Source of the DNA: an uncultured Bacteroidota bacterium
GTDB lineage: Bacteria > Bacteroidota > Bacteroidia > Chitinophagales > Chitinophagaceae
NCBI GenBank assembly: GCA_903926605.1
Contig: CAIYJV010000212.1
Span: 1-40,298 of the forward strand
Direction of reading: 5' to 3'
DNA length: 40,298 bases
Part shown: positions 15,682 to 23,415 of the stretch, in pieces
How the letters are laid out: every line of letters begins with the position of its first letter
Numbering within the stretch: the stretch's first letter is position 1
Made by a program: the position numbers and the translations under genes
Notes under the pieces: model-generated
Databases searched by the model: none
What the model saw: the letters and a program-made list of their open reading frames with translations, nothing else
Told to the model about the DNA's origin: nothing

Positions 15682-18183
15682 ATGAAAGTATCAATATTCA
15701 AATTTTTACAACTCAGAAACCACAAAGCGCAAAACTCTTTGCATCGTGCCGGTTTCCCAATTTTTTTGTGGATGCTGTGTTTCACCCTTGCGTCAAATGC
15801 ACAAACAGGAACGCTAAGGGGTATAGTACGCGACAAGAAGACAGAAGCACCACTGCCGGGTGCGGTAGTCACTCTGGAAAAAACGGATTTTGGGACAGTA
15901 TCGGATTCCGATGGTGGTTATGTGTTCCGGCAGGTGCCGGCGGGATCCTACAATATCAAAGTTCAGGCTGTGTTTTACGAAACCGGCACTGTATTCAATG
16001 CCGTAGTAACCTCCGGCAACCAGCAGGTAATGGATATTGCCCTTGAACCCAGCGGGAAGACGGTGGCCCTCAATGAAGTCACAATCCGCAACAATCCCTA
16101 CCGGCATACCGCAGAAACACCAATGTCTGTGCAGACACTGAGCGCACAGGAAATAAAAAGCAATCCCGGTGGCAATTTCGACGTATCCCGCGTCATTCAG
16201 GGATTCCCCGGCGTAGGTGGCACTTCCGGATCGGTGGGCGGATACCGCAACGACATCATCATACGTGGTGGAGCTCCCAACGAAAATGTGTACTATCTGG
16301 ATGGCATAGAAGTGCCGGTGATCAACCATTTTGCCACGCAGGGCTCGGCGGGTGGTCCGACCGGGATCATCGATATCTCGTTTGTAAGCAACGTAGATCT
16401 TTACACTTCAGCCTTCCCTGCCCGTTACGACAACCCCTTGAGCGGCGTACTGCAGCTGAAACAAAAAGACGCAAATCCCGACAAGATAGAAAACAACATC
16501 AGACTGAGTGCCACAGAATTGGCATACTCCGCAGACGGACCTATAACAGACAAACTCTCATTCCAGTTTTCTGCCCGCAAAAGCTACCTGCAATTCCTGT
16601 TTCAGGCACTTAAAATACCTATACAGCCAGCCTACTGGGACTTTCAATACAAAGTAAGTTACAAGATCAATAAACAACTCACTTTCTACACACTGGCCAT
16701 AGGTGCCATAGACGACTTTTCATTTCTCACGCCCGACAATCTTACTCCCGAAAACGTATATATTTTGCACAGCAATCCGCTCATAAAACAGCGGAGCTAT
16801 ACCAACGGATACGGGCTTAAAAAACTTGTGAACAAGGGGTATTGGAACCTGACCTTCAGCCGCAATATGCTGGACAACAAACTGGACAAGTACCTGGACA
16901 ACCAAAACCCCAACGAGGGCGACAGAACGCTGAAATTGCACAGTACCGAAGCAGAAAACAAACTCAGATTCGATATTGATAAATTCTACGACCGTTATAG
17001 CTTCAGTGCCGGGGCCGTGGCACAATATGACACCTATACGAATGATTTTTACGACGTGCTGAGCACAGCAGTTACCGACACACTCGGGAACCTGATAAGC
17101 CCGGCGGTGACACTACGCAGCAACGCCTCGCTCGGATTCGTAAAATATGGCATTTTCCTACAAGGGGCGACCAACTTCTTCGACAAAAAATTAACGCTTT
17201 CCCTTGGCATACGCGCCGACGGGAATTCTCTGACCAAGGACGGTGCAAACCCAGCGAAACAATTTTCTCCCCGGCTGGCAGCCTCCTATAAGATCACACC
17301 CAAACTGATACTCAATGCATCGGCGGGCAAGTATTACAAAATGCCTACTTACACGGTGCTGGGCTACAAAGACACGACTGGAAACTATGTGAACCGAAAT
17401 ACGCCCTACACCGGCTGCACCCACCTCGTGGCCGGACTGGAATACCTACCGAAATGGCAGGGAAGCCGCATCACGATCGAAGGTTTCGATAAAAAATACG
17501 ACCATTATCCGGTATCCATGCTCGACGGCATATCACTAGCCAATAAAGGTGGCGACTTCAACGTACTGGGCAATGAGCCTGTGACCGGTAGCGGGTCGGG
17601 CCACAGCTATGGTCTGGAACTTCAGGTGCAACAAAAACTACTGTCCAACTTTTTCGTCATTTTCTCTTATACCCTTTATAAAAGCACATTCACCAACACA
17701 AACGGACAGTCTACCCCCGCTTCGTGGGACAATGGCAACCTGCTCTCGCTGATAGGAGGCTACAAATTTGCCCGGAACATTGAGATAGGCGTAAAATTCA
17801 GGTATCAGGGCGGCGCACCCTATACACCGTTTAATATGGCAGCTTCGCAGGCAAACTATGTCACGCTGGGCACTGGGGTACCAGATTATACTCGCTACAA
17901 TACCCAGCGCCTTGCGGCTTTCAACTCTATGGATCTGAGAATTGACAAAAAATGGAACCGTAAAAAGAGGAGCGTAGATCTGTTTTTTGACATCACAAAC
18001 GCATACGGCAGCCTGCAGCCTTCTGCACCAACCTTTACATTTGAACGCACAGCCGACAATAAATCATTCCTTACTACCGATGGTAAATCGTTGCGGCCCG
18101 ATGGCAGCAACGGCATTCCACTTATTCTGGATAACTCCAGCAGAGTGGTAATTCCATCGGTGGGCTTCATTGTTGAGTTTTAA
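15682..18183 (+). CDS. TonB-dependent receptor with CarboxypepD_reg-like domain
   Basis: An 833-residue outer-membrane receptor that would import a bulky ligand with TonB-ExbBD energy. The order is: signal peptide (hydrophobic FPIFLWMLCFTLASNAQ, residues 25-41); an Ig-like CarboxypepD_reg domain at about 45-125 (GIVRDKKTEAPLPGAVV, then SDSDGGYVF); a plug domain at 135-255 (RNDIIIRGGAPNENVYYLDG); and a 22-strand-type barrel ending in VGFIVEF with a terminal Phe. The start at 15682 is fixed by the promoter box and signal peptide. It is not paired with a SusD-like gene, so it is not a typical glycan-utilisation pair. It precedes the MerR/carotenoid cluster by 38 bases, and read-through is possible. 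Ligand unknown. Confidence 0.9.
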   Translation: MKVSIFKFLQLRNHKAQNSLHRAGFPIFLWMLCFTLASNAQTGTLRGIVRDKKTEAPLPGAVVTLEKTDFGTVSDSDGGYVFRQVPAGSYNIKVQAVFYETGTVFNAVVTSGNQQVMDIALEPSGKTVALNEVTIRNNPYRHTAETPMSVQTLSAQEIKSNPGGNFDVSRVIQGFPGVGGTSGSVGGYRNDIIIRGGAPNENVYYLDGIEVPVINHFATQGSAGGPTGIIDISFVSNVDLYTSAFPARYDNPLSGVLQLKQKDANPDKIENNIRLSATELAYSADGPITDKLSFQFSARKSYLQFLFQALKIPIQPAYWDFQYKVSYKINKQLTFYTLAIGAIDDFSFLTPDNLTPENVYILHSNPLIKQRSYTNGYGLKKLVNKGYWNLTFSRNMLDNKLDKYLDNQNPNEGDRTLKLHSTEAENKLRFDIDKFYDRYSFSAGAVAQYDTYTNDFYDVLSTAVTDTLGNLISPAVTLRSNASLGFVKYGIFLQGATNFFDKKLTLSLGIRADGNSLTKDGANPAKQFSPRLAASYKITPKLILNASAGKYYKMPTYTVLGYKDTTGNYVNRNTPYTGCTHLVAGLEYLPKWQGSRITIEGFDKKYDHYPVSMLDGISLANKGGDFNVLGNEPVTGSGSGHSYGLELQVQQKLLSNFFVIFSYTLYKSTFTNTNGQSTPASWDNGNLLSLIGGYKFARNIEIGVKFRYQGGAPYTPFNMAASQANYVTLGTGVPDYTRYNTQRLAAFNSMDLRIDKKWNRKKRSVDLFFDITNAYGSLQPSAPTFTFERTADNKSFLTTDGKSLRPDGSNGIPLILDNSSRVVIPSVGFIVEF

Positions 18184-18192
18184 CACAAAATG

Positions 18193-18211
18193 ATTAACTT
18201 ACTAAATTAAA
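18193..18211 (+). promoter_or_regulatory. Candidate operator in front of merR
   Basis: ATTAACTTAC-T-AAATTAAA lies 10 bases before the merR start. The same two halves, ATTAAYTTAC and AAATTAAA, recur at 19120-19141 in front of crtI with a 4-base rather than 1-base gap, suggesting a binding site of the MerR protein. The composition is AT-rich, so chance cannot be excluded. Confidence 0.4.
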
Positions 18212-18221
18212 ATAAGAGACC

Positions 18222-19097
18222 GTGGAAGCATATTCAATAAACGACGTCGAAAAACTGACCGGTATCAAGGCGCATACGTTGCGTATTTGGGAAAAACGGT
18301 ACAATGGTCTTTTGCCGCACCGCACAGCTACCCAGATCAGGTATTATGACGACGACCAGTTGCGCAGACTGCTCAATGTGACCACGCTGCTCGACCTGGG
18401 TCATAAGATCTCCAAGATCATGGAGTATAACGAAGAATATGTGCATGAACTGATACTCGACGCAGGGCAACAACCGGCCACCGAACCGGTGTATACCGTG
18501 TACATTAACCAACTCACACAGGCCATGATCGCTTTTGACGAAGCCGCAATGGAGAAAACCGTAAATGCAGTTTTCATCCGGTTCGGCATCCAGATCGCTG
18601 TAATAAAAGTTTTGTACCCTTTCCTGAGGCGCACAGGTGTACTGTGGAGTACTGCCAACATCGCCCCGGCGCAAGAGCACTTCGCCAGCAACTTTATTCG
18701 CCGGAAGTTTGCTGCCATTGTGGACGGCCTGCTCCCGGTACCCAGCCGTGGCAAAATAGCCATCCTGTTTCTACCACCCGACGAATGGCATGAAATAGGC
18801 CTGCTGTTTGCAGAATACCTGATGCGGCAGTCGGGTATACATACTATATGTCTGGGGCAAAATGTACCTTATAAAAGTGTAGAAGCAACAATTGAAAAGA
18901 TTAAACCAAAATATTTGGTCACCTTCATGGTTGCCGGCCAGAATGAATTTACACCACTTACGCCTCTGGTGGGTATTGCCAACGCCAATCCCGATGTAAA
19001 AATCCTGTATTCAGCGATTGCCAAGTCTACATCCACCACTTTGCCACCCAATATCATTTACCTGAATAACCCGATAAGCATATTCGATCACCTTTAA
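18222..19097 (+). CDS. MerR-family regulator with B12-binding photoreceptor signature (CarH/LitR type)
   Basis: A 291-residue DNA-binding regulator. Residues 1-70 are a MerR winged helix (YSINDVEKLTGIKAHTLRIWEKRY, read in two parts). Residues 90-175 form the four-helix-bundle cap with the W-x9-EH motif (W142, E152, H153). Residues 176-291 form a B12-binding Rossmann fold with ExHxxG (E188, H190, G193) and LGQNVPYKSV. In the CarH family these residues hold 5'-deoxyadenosylcobalamin. In the dark the B12-bound tetramer represses carotenoid genes, and light breaks the Co-C bond and releases the DNA. All those positions are kept here. It starts with GTG (18222) and sits directly upstream of crtI. 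Light control of the cluster is inferred. Confidence 0.87.
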   Translation: MEAYSINDVEKLTGIKAHTLRIWEKRYNGLLPHRTATQIRYYDDDQLRRLLNVTTLLDLGHKISKIMEYNEEYVHELILDAGQQPATEPVYTVYINQLTQAMIAFDEAAMEKTVNAVFIRFGIQIAVIKVLYPFLRRTGVLWSTANIAPAQEHFASNFIRRKFAAIVDGLLPVPSRGKIAILFLPPDEWHEIGLLFAEYLMRQSGIHTICLGQNVPYKSVEATIEKIKPKYLVTFMVAGQNEFTPLTPLVGIANANPDVKILYSAIAKSTSTTLPPNIIYLNNPISIFDHL

Positions 19098-19113
19098 AAT
19101 CGAAAACTCATTT

Positions 19114-19143
19114 TGTTTAATTAATTTACACTCAAATTAAACA
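19114..19143 (+). promoter_or_regulatory. Candidate operator abutting the crtI start
   Basis: A perfect 9-bp inverted repeat TGTTTAATT (19114-19122) / AATTAAACA (19135-19143) ends 3 bases before the crtI TTG. It includes the ATTAAYTTAC and AAATTAAA halves shared with the site before merR. A regulator bound here would block crtI transcription or initiation. Confidence 0.5.
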
Positions 19144-19146
19144 GAA

Positions 19147-20616
19147 TTGAGTCGAATAAATATCATCGGTTCGGGTATATCCGGGCTGTCAGCCGCTTGT
19201 TTTGCTGCGAAAAAAGGACATGAAGTTCATGTCTTCGAAAAAAACGCGACCATAGGTGGACGCACGCGGCAATACACGGAACAAGGGTTTATGTTCGATA
19301 TGGGACCCAGCTGGTACTGGATGCCCGACATATTCGAGCGTTTTTACCAAAACTTCGGCCATACAACATCCGATTTTTACAACCTCGTGAAACTGGATCC
19401 CGGCTTCCGCATCTACTTTGGTGCCGGGGACCTTATAGATGTACCGGCAGACCCCGCACAACTGGAGCAAGTCTTCGAACAAACCGAACCTGGTAGCGCG
19501 GTTAAGCTGCGCAAATTCCTTTCAGACGCAGAATTCAAGTACCGGGAGGGCATGCTGAATCTCGCCTTCAAACCGGGAAATTCCTGGATGGAGTTTGCAA
19601 CACCTACGATTTTGAAAGCTGCCCTTAAGATGAACCTGTTCACCCCTATGAGCCGGCATGTACGTCAGTATTTTAAAAATCCGCGGCTCATCACCCTTAT
19701 GGAGTTTCCGGTTATTTTTCTGGGTGCTATGCCAGACCGGATACCCGCGCTATATAGCATGATGAACCATGCGGCACTGACTCAGGGCACGTTTTACCCC
19801 ATGGGCGGCATGTTCGGAATCATAGACTCCATGCACAAGATCGCTGTAGAAAATGGCGTCGAATTCCATACCAGTTCCGAGGTGCGCCAGATTTGCACCA
19901 CCGGAGGCAAAGCCAGAGGCGTGGACACCGACCGAGGAATGTATTTATCAGACACCGTGATCGCTTCGGGTGACTACCACCATACCGAATCTAAACTGCT
20001 CGTACCCGAACATCGAAATTACACGGTACAGTCGTGGGACAAAAGGGTCTTTGCGCCAGGCTGCCTTATTTTTTATGTGGGTATCAACAAGCTGCTACCC
20101 GAATTGCAACACCACAACCTGTTCTTCGACACCGATTTCGACCGGCATTCACGGGAGATCTACGAACGGCCCGCATGGCCGGGAGCGCCGCTGTTTTATG
20201 TGTGCTGCCCGTCTCGTACAGATACTTCGGTTGCACCGGAAGGTCATGAAAATCTGTTCGTCCTCATGCCCATCGCTACAGGCCTGCCCGACGACCCCGA
20301 CACCATTGCGTTCTACTACGACTTGCTTATAAGCCGCATAGAGCGCGTGGCAGGCGTGACGATCAGGGATCATGTGGTGTATAAAAAGTCCTATTGCACA
20401 CGCGATTTCATAAACGACTACCACGCGTTCCGGGGCAATGCTTATGGTCTGGCCAATACCCTGATGCAAACGGCAGTTCTGAAGCCGTCGATGACGAACA
20501 AAAAAATACCCAATCTGTTTTATGCCGGACAGCTCACCGTGCCCGGCCCAGGTTTACCACCTGGACTTATTTCCGGTGAAATAGCAGCCGCTTTGGCCGA
20601 AAAACAACTAAACTGA
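19147..20616 (+). CDS. crtI: Phytoene desaturase CrtI
   Basis: A 489-residue FAD-dependent desaturase that converts phytoene to lycopene at the membrane. The N-terminal dinucleotide-binding fold is IIGSGISGLSAACFAAKKGH (5-24), followed by VFEKNATIGGR. FDMGPSWYWMPDIF is the usual CrtI segment after it. The C-terminal FAD motif is PGPGLPPGLISGE. The length is normal. The start is a TTG at 19147: the in-frame stop TAA at 19138-19140 leaves no upstream ATG or GTG, and the FAD motif begins 4 residues in. crtB follows after 8 bases. The bacterial CrtI form does all four desaturations alone, and no separate CrtQ or CrtH is present. Confidence 0.94.
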   Translation: MSRINIIGSGISGLSAACFAAKKGHEVHVFEKNATIGGRTRQYTEQGFMFDMGPSWYWMPDIFERFYQNFGHTTSDFYNLVKLDPGFRIYFGAGDLIDVPADPAQLEQVFEQTEPGSAVKLRKFLSDAEFKYREGMLNLAFKPGNSWMEFATPTILKAALKMNLFTPMSRHVRQYFKNPRLITLMEFPVIFLGAMPDRIPALYSMMNHAALTQGTFYPMGGMFGIIDSMHKIAVENGVEFHTSSEVRQICTTGGKARGVDTDRGMYLSDTVIASGDYHHTESKLLVPEHRNYTVQSWDKRVFAPGCLIFYVGINKLLPELQHHNLFFDTDFDRHSREIYERPAWPGAPLFYVCCPSRTDTSVAPEGHENLFVLMPIATGLPDDPDTIAFYYDLLISRIERVAGVTIRDHVVYKKSYCTRDFINDYHAFRGNAYGLANTLMQTAVLKPSMTNKKIPNLFYAGQLTVPGPGLPPGLISGEIAAALAEKQLN

Positions 20617-20624
20617 AATTAGTT

Positions 20625-21461
20625 ATGAAAAGTACCTTTGACCTGGTTTCTGAAGAAACAAGCAAAATGACCACCAGGGCATACAGCACCAGTTTTTCAC
20701 TGGGTATTTTCTGCCTTGGGCGCCGCTTCCACCGGCACATCTATAACATCTATGGCTTCGTTAGGCTTGCAGATGAAATTGTGGATTCCTTCCATGATTA
20801 CAATAAAGAAGTCTTACTCGAAGAATTCAGAAAAGACACCTGGAATGCCATTGGCAGAAGATTAAGCCTCAATCCGGTGCTCAATGCGTTTCAGCACACC
20901 TACCACAAATTTGGCATAGCGCCCGACCTTGTGGACAGTTTCCTGAAAAGTATGGAGTTCGACCTGCACAAAAACCGGTATGATGCCGATGGCTACAACG
21001 AGTATATCTATGGTTCAGCCGAAGTAGTGGGGCTTATGTGCCTCCGGGTGTTCACAGAGGGCGATGAAAAACTATATAACAAACTGCGACCTTTTGCCCG
21101 GAAACTGGGAGCTGCTTTTCAGAAAGTAAATTTCCTGCGCGACGTAAAAGACGATCAGGAAAACCTGGGACGCATCTACTTCCCCGGTGTCAATCTGTCG
21201 CAAATGTCGCCCTGCGAAAAACAACGCATCGAAATGGATATCGAAGAAGATTTCAGACAATCGCTGGAGGGCATCAGAATGCTGCCCGCCGATACCCGCT
21301 TCGGGGTCTATGTAGCCTATATGTACTACCGCAGCTTGTTTGCCAAGATCAAATCACTGCCGTCAGCGCGCATCATGATGGAGCGTATCCGGATCAATAA
21401 TTATTACAAAATGTGGCTGTTGTGTTATTCTTACTGTCGCCACAGTCTGCGAATGTTATGA
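20625..21461 (+). CDS. crtB: Phytoene synthase CrtB
   Basis: A 278-residue head-to-head prenyltransferase that condenses two GGPP to phytoene, the first committed carotenoid step. Both Mg-binding aspartate-rich motifs are intact: DEIVD at 50-54 (VRLADEIVDSFHDYN) and DVKDD at 173-177 (NFLRDVKDDQENLGRIYFP). The length and the N-terminal YSTSFSLG match the squalene/phytoene synthase family. The stop overlaps the next ATG (ATGA, 21458-21461), so translation is coupled. The substrate enzyme GGPP synthase (CrtE) is not in the window and must be supplied from elsewhere. Confidence 0.95.
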   Translation: MKSTFDLVSEETSKMTTRAYSTSFSLGIFCLGRRFHRHIYNIYGFVRLADEIVDSFHDYNKEVLLEEFRKDTWNAIGRRLSLNPVLNAFQHTYHKFGIAPDLVDSFLKSMEFDLHKNRYDADGYNEYIYGSAEVVGLMCLRVFTEGDEKLYNKLRPFARKLGAAFQKVNFLRDVKDDQENLGRIYFPGVNLSQMSPCEKQRIEMDIEEDFRQSLEGIRMLPADTRFGVYVAYMYYRSLFAKIKSLPSARIMMERIRINNYYKMWLLCYSYCRHSLRML

Positions 21462-21931
21462 GAACTCTGGTCCTGCTCTCTTTCCTTGTCTGTATATTTC
21501 ACGCCGTGAGTCATGGCCAGGCTCGCTCGCTTATGGTCGCCGCTGCCTCTGACCCGGATGCGGCGAAGCAATTCTATGAATTGTATCAGGCAGGAGATCA
21601 TCTCACATCGCTGCAGGAAGGATATAAAGGCTTGTCTGAAATAATGTTGTGCAATTTTGGTTTCAACCCTTTTACGAAATTCTCCCGGTTCCTTTCGGGC
21701 AAGGCTACTCTGGAACACGCGATCTCCCGACAGCCGGAAAATACTGAACTTCATTTCTTACGATTCATGGTGCAAGTAAAATGCCCGCCCATATTGCAAT
21801 ATCGCGCAAATATGGCCGGGGACAAAGCCATATTGAAAGCATACCTCAACAAACCACCCTCTGTGGAAAAGGACGAAGAACTGACAGCACTTATTATTTC
21901 CTTCCTTCAAAAAACCCACACGAATTTATAA
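21458..21931 (+). CDS. Unknown exported protein inside the carotenoid operon
   Basis: A 157-residue protein I do not recognise by domain. It begins with a clean signal peptide (MRTLVLLSFLVCIFHAVSHG, cleavage near GQA). The rest is helical, with the segment GYKGLSEIMLCNFGFNPFTK and a TPR-like stretch (LEHAISRQPENTELHFLRFMVQ). Two cysteines (about residues 64 and 108) could pair outside the cytoplasm. The ATG at 21458 overlaps the crtB stop by 4 bases, and crtZ begins 44 bases after its stop, so it is expressed with the pathway. Conserved position in an operon suggests a role linked to carotenoid handling or delivery to the membrane, but nothing in the sequence shows a catalytic site. Confidence 0.8.
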   Translation: MRTLVLLSFLVCIFHAVSHGQARSLMVAAASDPDAAKQFYELYQAGDHLTSLQEGYKGLSEIMLCNFGFNPFTKFSRFLSGKATLEHAISRQPENTELHFLRFMVQVKCPPILQYRANMAGDKAILKAYLNKPPSVEKDEELTALIISFLQKTHTNL

Positions 21932-21975
21932 CCCTTCGCAAAACCAATTTCAGTAACCTGCAATCAGAACAATAC

Positions 21976-22446
21976 ATGATACTCATCGGAATAATAACAG
22001 CCGCAGCGACCTTTGTAGCAATGGAAGGCGTGGCCTGGCTGGCTCACCGCTACATTATGCACGGTTTTCTATGGTCACTACACGAAGACCACCATCGCAA
22101 AGACCCATCGTCGTTCCTGGAAAAAAACGACTATTTCTTTGTCATTTTTGCGGTACCTGCCATCCTTGCTTTTGCGGTGGGCACCTATATACCCGCAGCA
22201 CGTTTATTGTTGTTCGTGGCCAGCGGCATTACGGTATACGGCATAGCCTACTTTTTCGTACACGATGTGTTCATTCACCAACGGCTCAGGTTCCTGCGAC
22301 AGTCCGACAACTTCTACCTCCGGGCTATTCGCAAAGCCCACAAAATGCACCACAAACATCTGGGCAAAGAAGATGGCGAGTGTTTCGGAATGTTACTGGT
22401 GCCGTTTCGCTATTTCAGGGAAACTTTAAAAGCTAAAACCAAGTGA
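21976..22446 (+). CDS. crtZ: Beta-carotene hydroxylase CrtZ
   Basis: A 156-residue membrane di-iron hydroxylase of the fatty-acid-hydroxylase/sterol-desaturase superfamily, which adds 3-OH groups to beta-ionone rings (beta-carotene to zeaxanthin). The histidine clusters that bind iron are all present: HRYIMH (H24, H29), HEDHH (H36, H39, H40), HDVFIH (H96, H101) and HKMHHKH (H122, H125, H126, H128). Four hydrophobic stretches lie between them. The start at 21976 gives the standard CrtZ length, and longer in-frame extensions upstream overlap the previous gene. The stop overlaps the cyclase start (GTGA). Confidence 0.93.
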   Translation: MILIGIITAAATFVAMEGVAWLAHRYIMHGFLWSLHEDHHRKDPSSFLEKNDYFFVIFAVPAILAFAVGTYIPAARLLLFVASGITVYGIAYFFVHDVFIHQRLRFLRQSDNFYLRAIRKAHKMHHKHLGKEDGECFGMLLVPFRYFRETLKAKTK

Positions 22447-23165
22447 ATCCGCACTACCTGTATGCGGCAATAGACGCCGGCTGTCTGGTCGTGCCGCTAC
22501 TGGCGTCTTTTCATCCTGCTATCCGGTTTTACAGAGAATGGCGGTATTTCTTGCCCGCAGCCATCGTGGTGGCAGCGCTTTTTATTATTTGGGACATAAT
22601 TTTTACGGTGTCGGGAATTTGGAGCTTTAATCCCCGATACATTTCGGGAATATACTTTTTTTCGTTGCCGGCCGAAGAAATAGCCTTTTTCGTCTGCATA
22701 CCCTATGCCTGCCAGTTTACGTACTATTGTTTCCAAAAATTTTTATCCACTCCATTTTCAGATATTGCCGCTACCCGCATAGCACTCGCGCTGTCAGCGG
22801 CACTGGCATTTGTAGGTTTATACCATATCACACACGTTTACACGTCGGTTACGTTTCTGCTTCTGTCAGTTTTGCTGTTTGTTACGGCACGCAGGGGTGC
22901 CGAGCTCAAGTATTTTTTTATGGCATTCGTCGCAAACCTGTTGCCTTTTTTTGTCTCAAATGGTTTGCTCACCGGCTCCTGGATCGCAGAACCCATTGTA
23001 TATTATAATAATTCTTTTAATCTTGGCCTTCGGGTCGGCACCATTCCGGTTGAAGACTTTTTCTACGGTATGCTCTTCCAGTGGGCTAACGTACTTGGGT
23101 ACAATTACCTCAAAACCCGAAAATCAATGCACCCCAAAAATGTGCAGAATGTGTGGGTAAAATAA
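22443..23165 (+). CDS. crtYcd: Fused heterodimer-type lycopene beta-cyclase (CrtYcd)
   Basis: A 240-residue polytopic membrane protein that cyclises lycopene to beta-carotene. It belongs to the CrtYc/CrtYd family, here with both halves in one chain. Each half carries a P-x-E-(E/D) motif: PAEEIAFF at 76-83 and PVEDFFYG at 202-209. About seven hydrophobic segments are visible. It starts with GTG at 22443, overlapping the crtZ stop by 4 bases. It closes the operon. The stop codon is embedded in a 12-bp palindrome AAGCCCGGGCTT (23164-23175), followed by no real T-run, so termination there is doubtful. This is not the FAD-dependent CrtY of proteobacteria. Confidence 0.9.
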   Translation: MNPHYLYAAIDAGCLVVPLLASFHPAIRFYREWRYFLPAAIVVAALFIIWDIIFTVSGIWSFNPRYISGIYFFSLPAEEIAFFVCIPYACQFTYYCFQKFLSTPFSDIAATRIALALSAALAFVGLYHITHVYTSVTFLLLSVLLFVTARRGAELKYFFMAFVANLLPFFVSNGLLTGSWIAEPIVYYNNSFNLGLRVGTIPVEDFFYGMLFQWANVLGYNYLKTRKSMHPKNVQNVWVK

Positions 23166-23382
23166 GCCCGGGCTTTCTGTCAGCGGGAGGAAGTTATATT
23201 TACACCATTGCAAACCGTTTAAATCCGTCAGTGCGCAAACAGATTGATATTTTAGTTGATACGGAACCAAAATTTTTTATTTGACGGAATTTGTTTTACA
23301 TTTATCGCTGATTTTGATATTAAAATTATAGCATATAATTTGACAGGGTTTTTTACCGCAAAAAATCGGCCATAAACTCTGT

Positions 23383-23401
23383 AGATTATATCAGATAATC
23401 T
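23383..23401 (+). promoter_or_regulatory. Dyad AGATTAT-N5-ATAATCT upstream of the T9SS cargo gene
   Basis: A perfect 7-bp inverted repeat (23383-23389 and 23395-23401) ends 14 bases before the ATG at 23416. It could be an operator or a weak mRNA hairpin. The whole 23166-23415 gap is AT-rich and shows no perfect TAnnTTTG box. Confidence 0.35.
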
Positions 23402-23415
23402 GTCTGGATACTTTT

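Noticed and set aside
20633-20640. Perfect -7-type box TACCTTTG just inside crtB
   Set aside because: It lies in codons 3-6 of crtB (S-T-F-D) within a tight operon. It is more likely coding sequence than an internal promoter.
23164-23175. Palindrome AAGCCCGGGCTT at the crtYcd stop as a terminator
   Set aside because: It has no loop beyond CCGG and no T-run, so it is too weak to call a rho-independent terminator.
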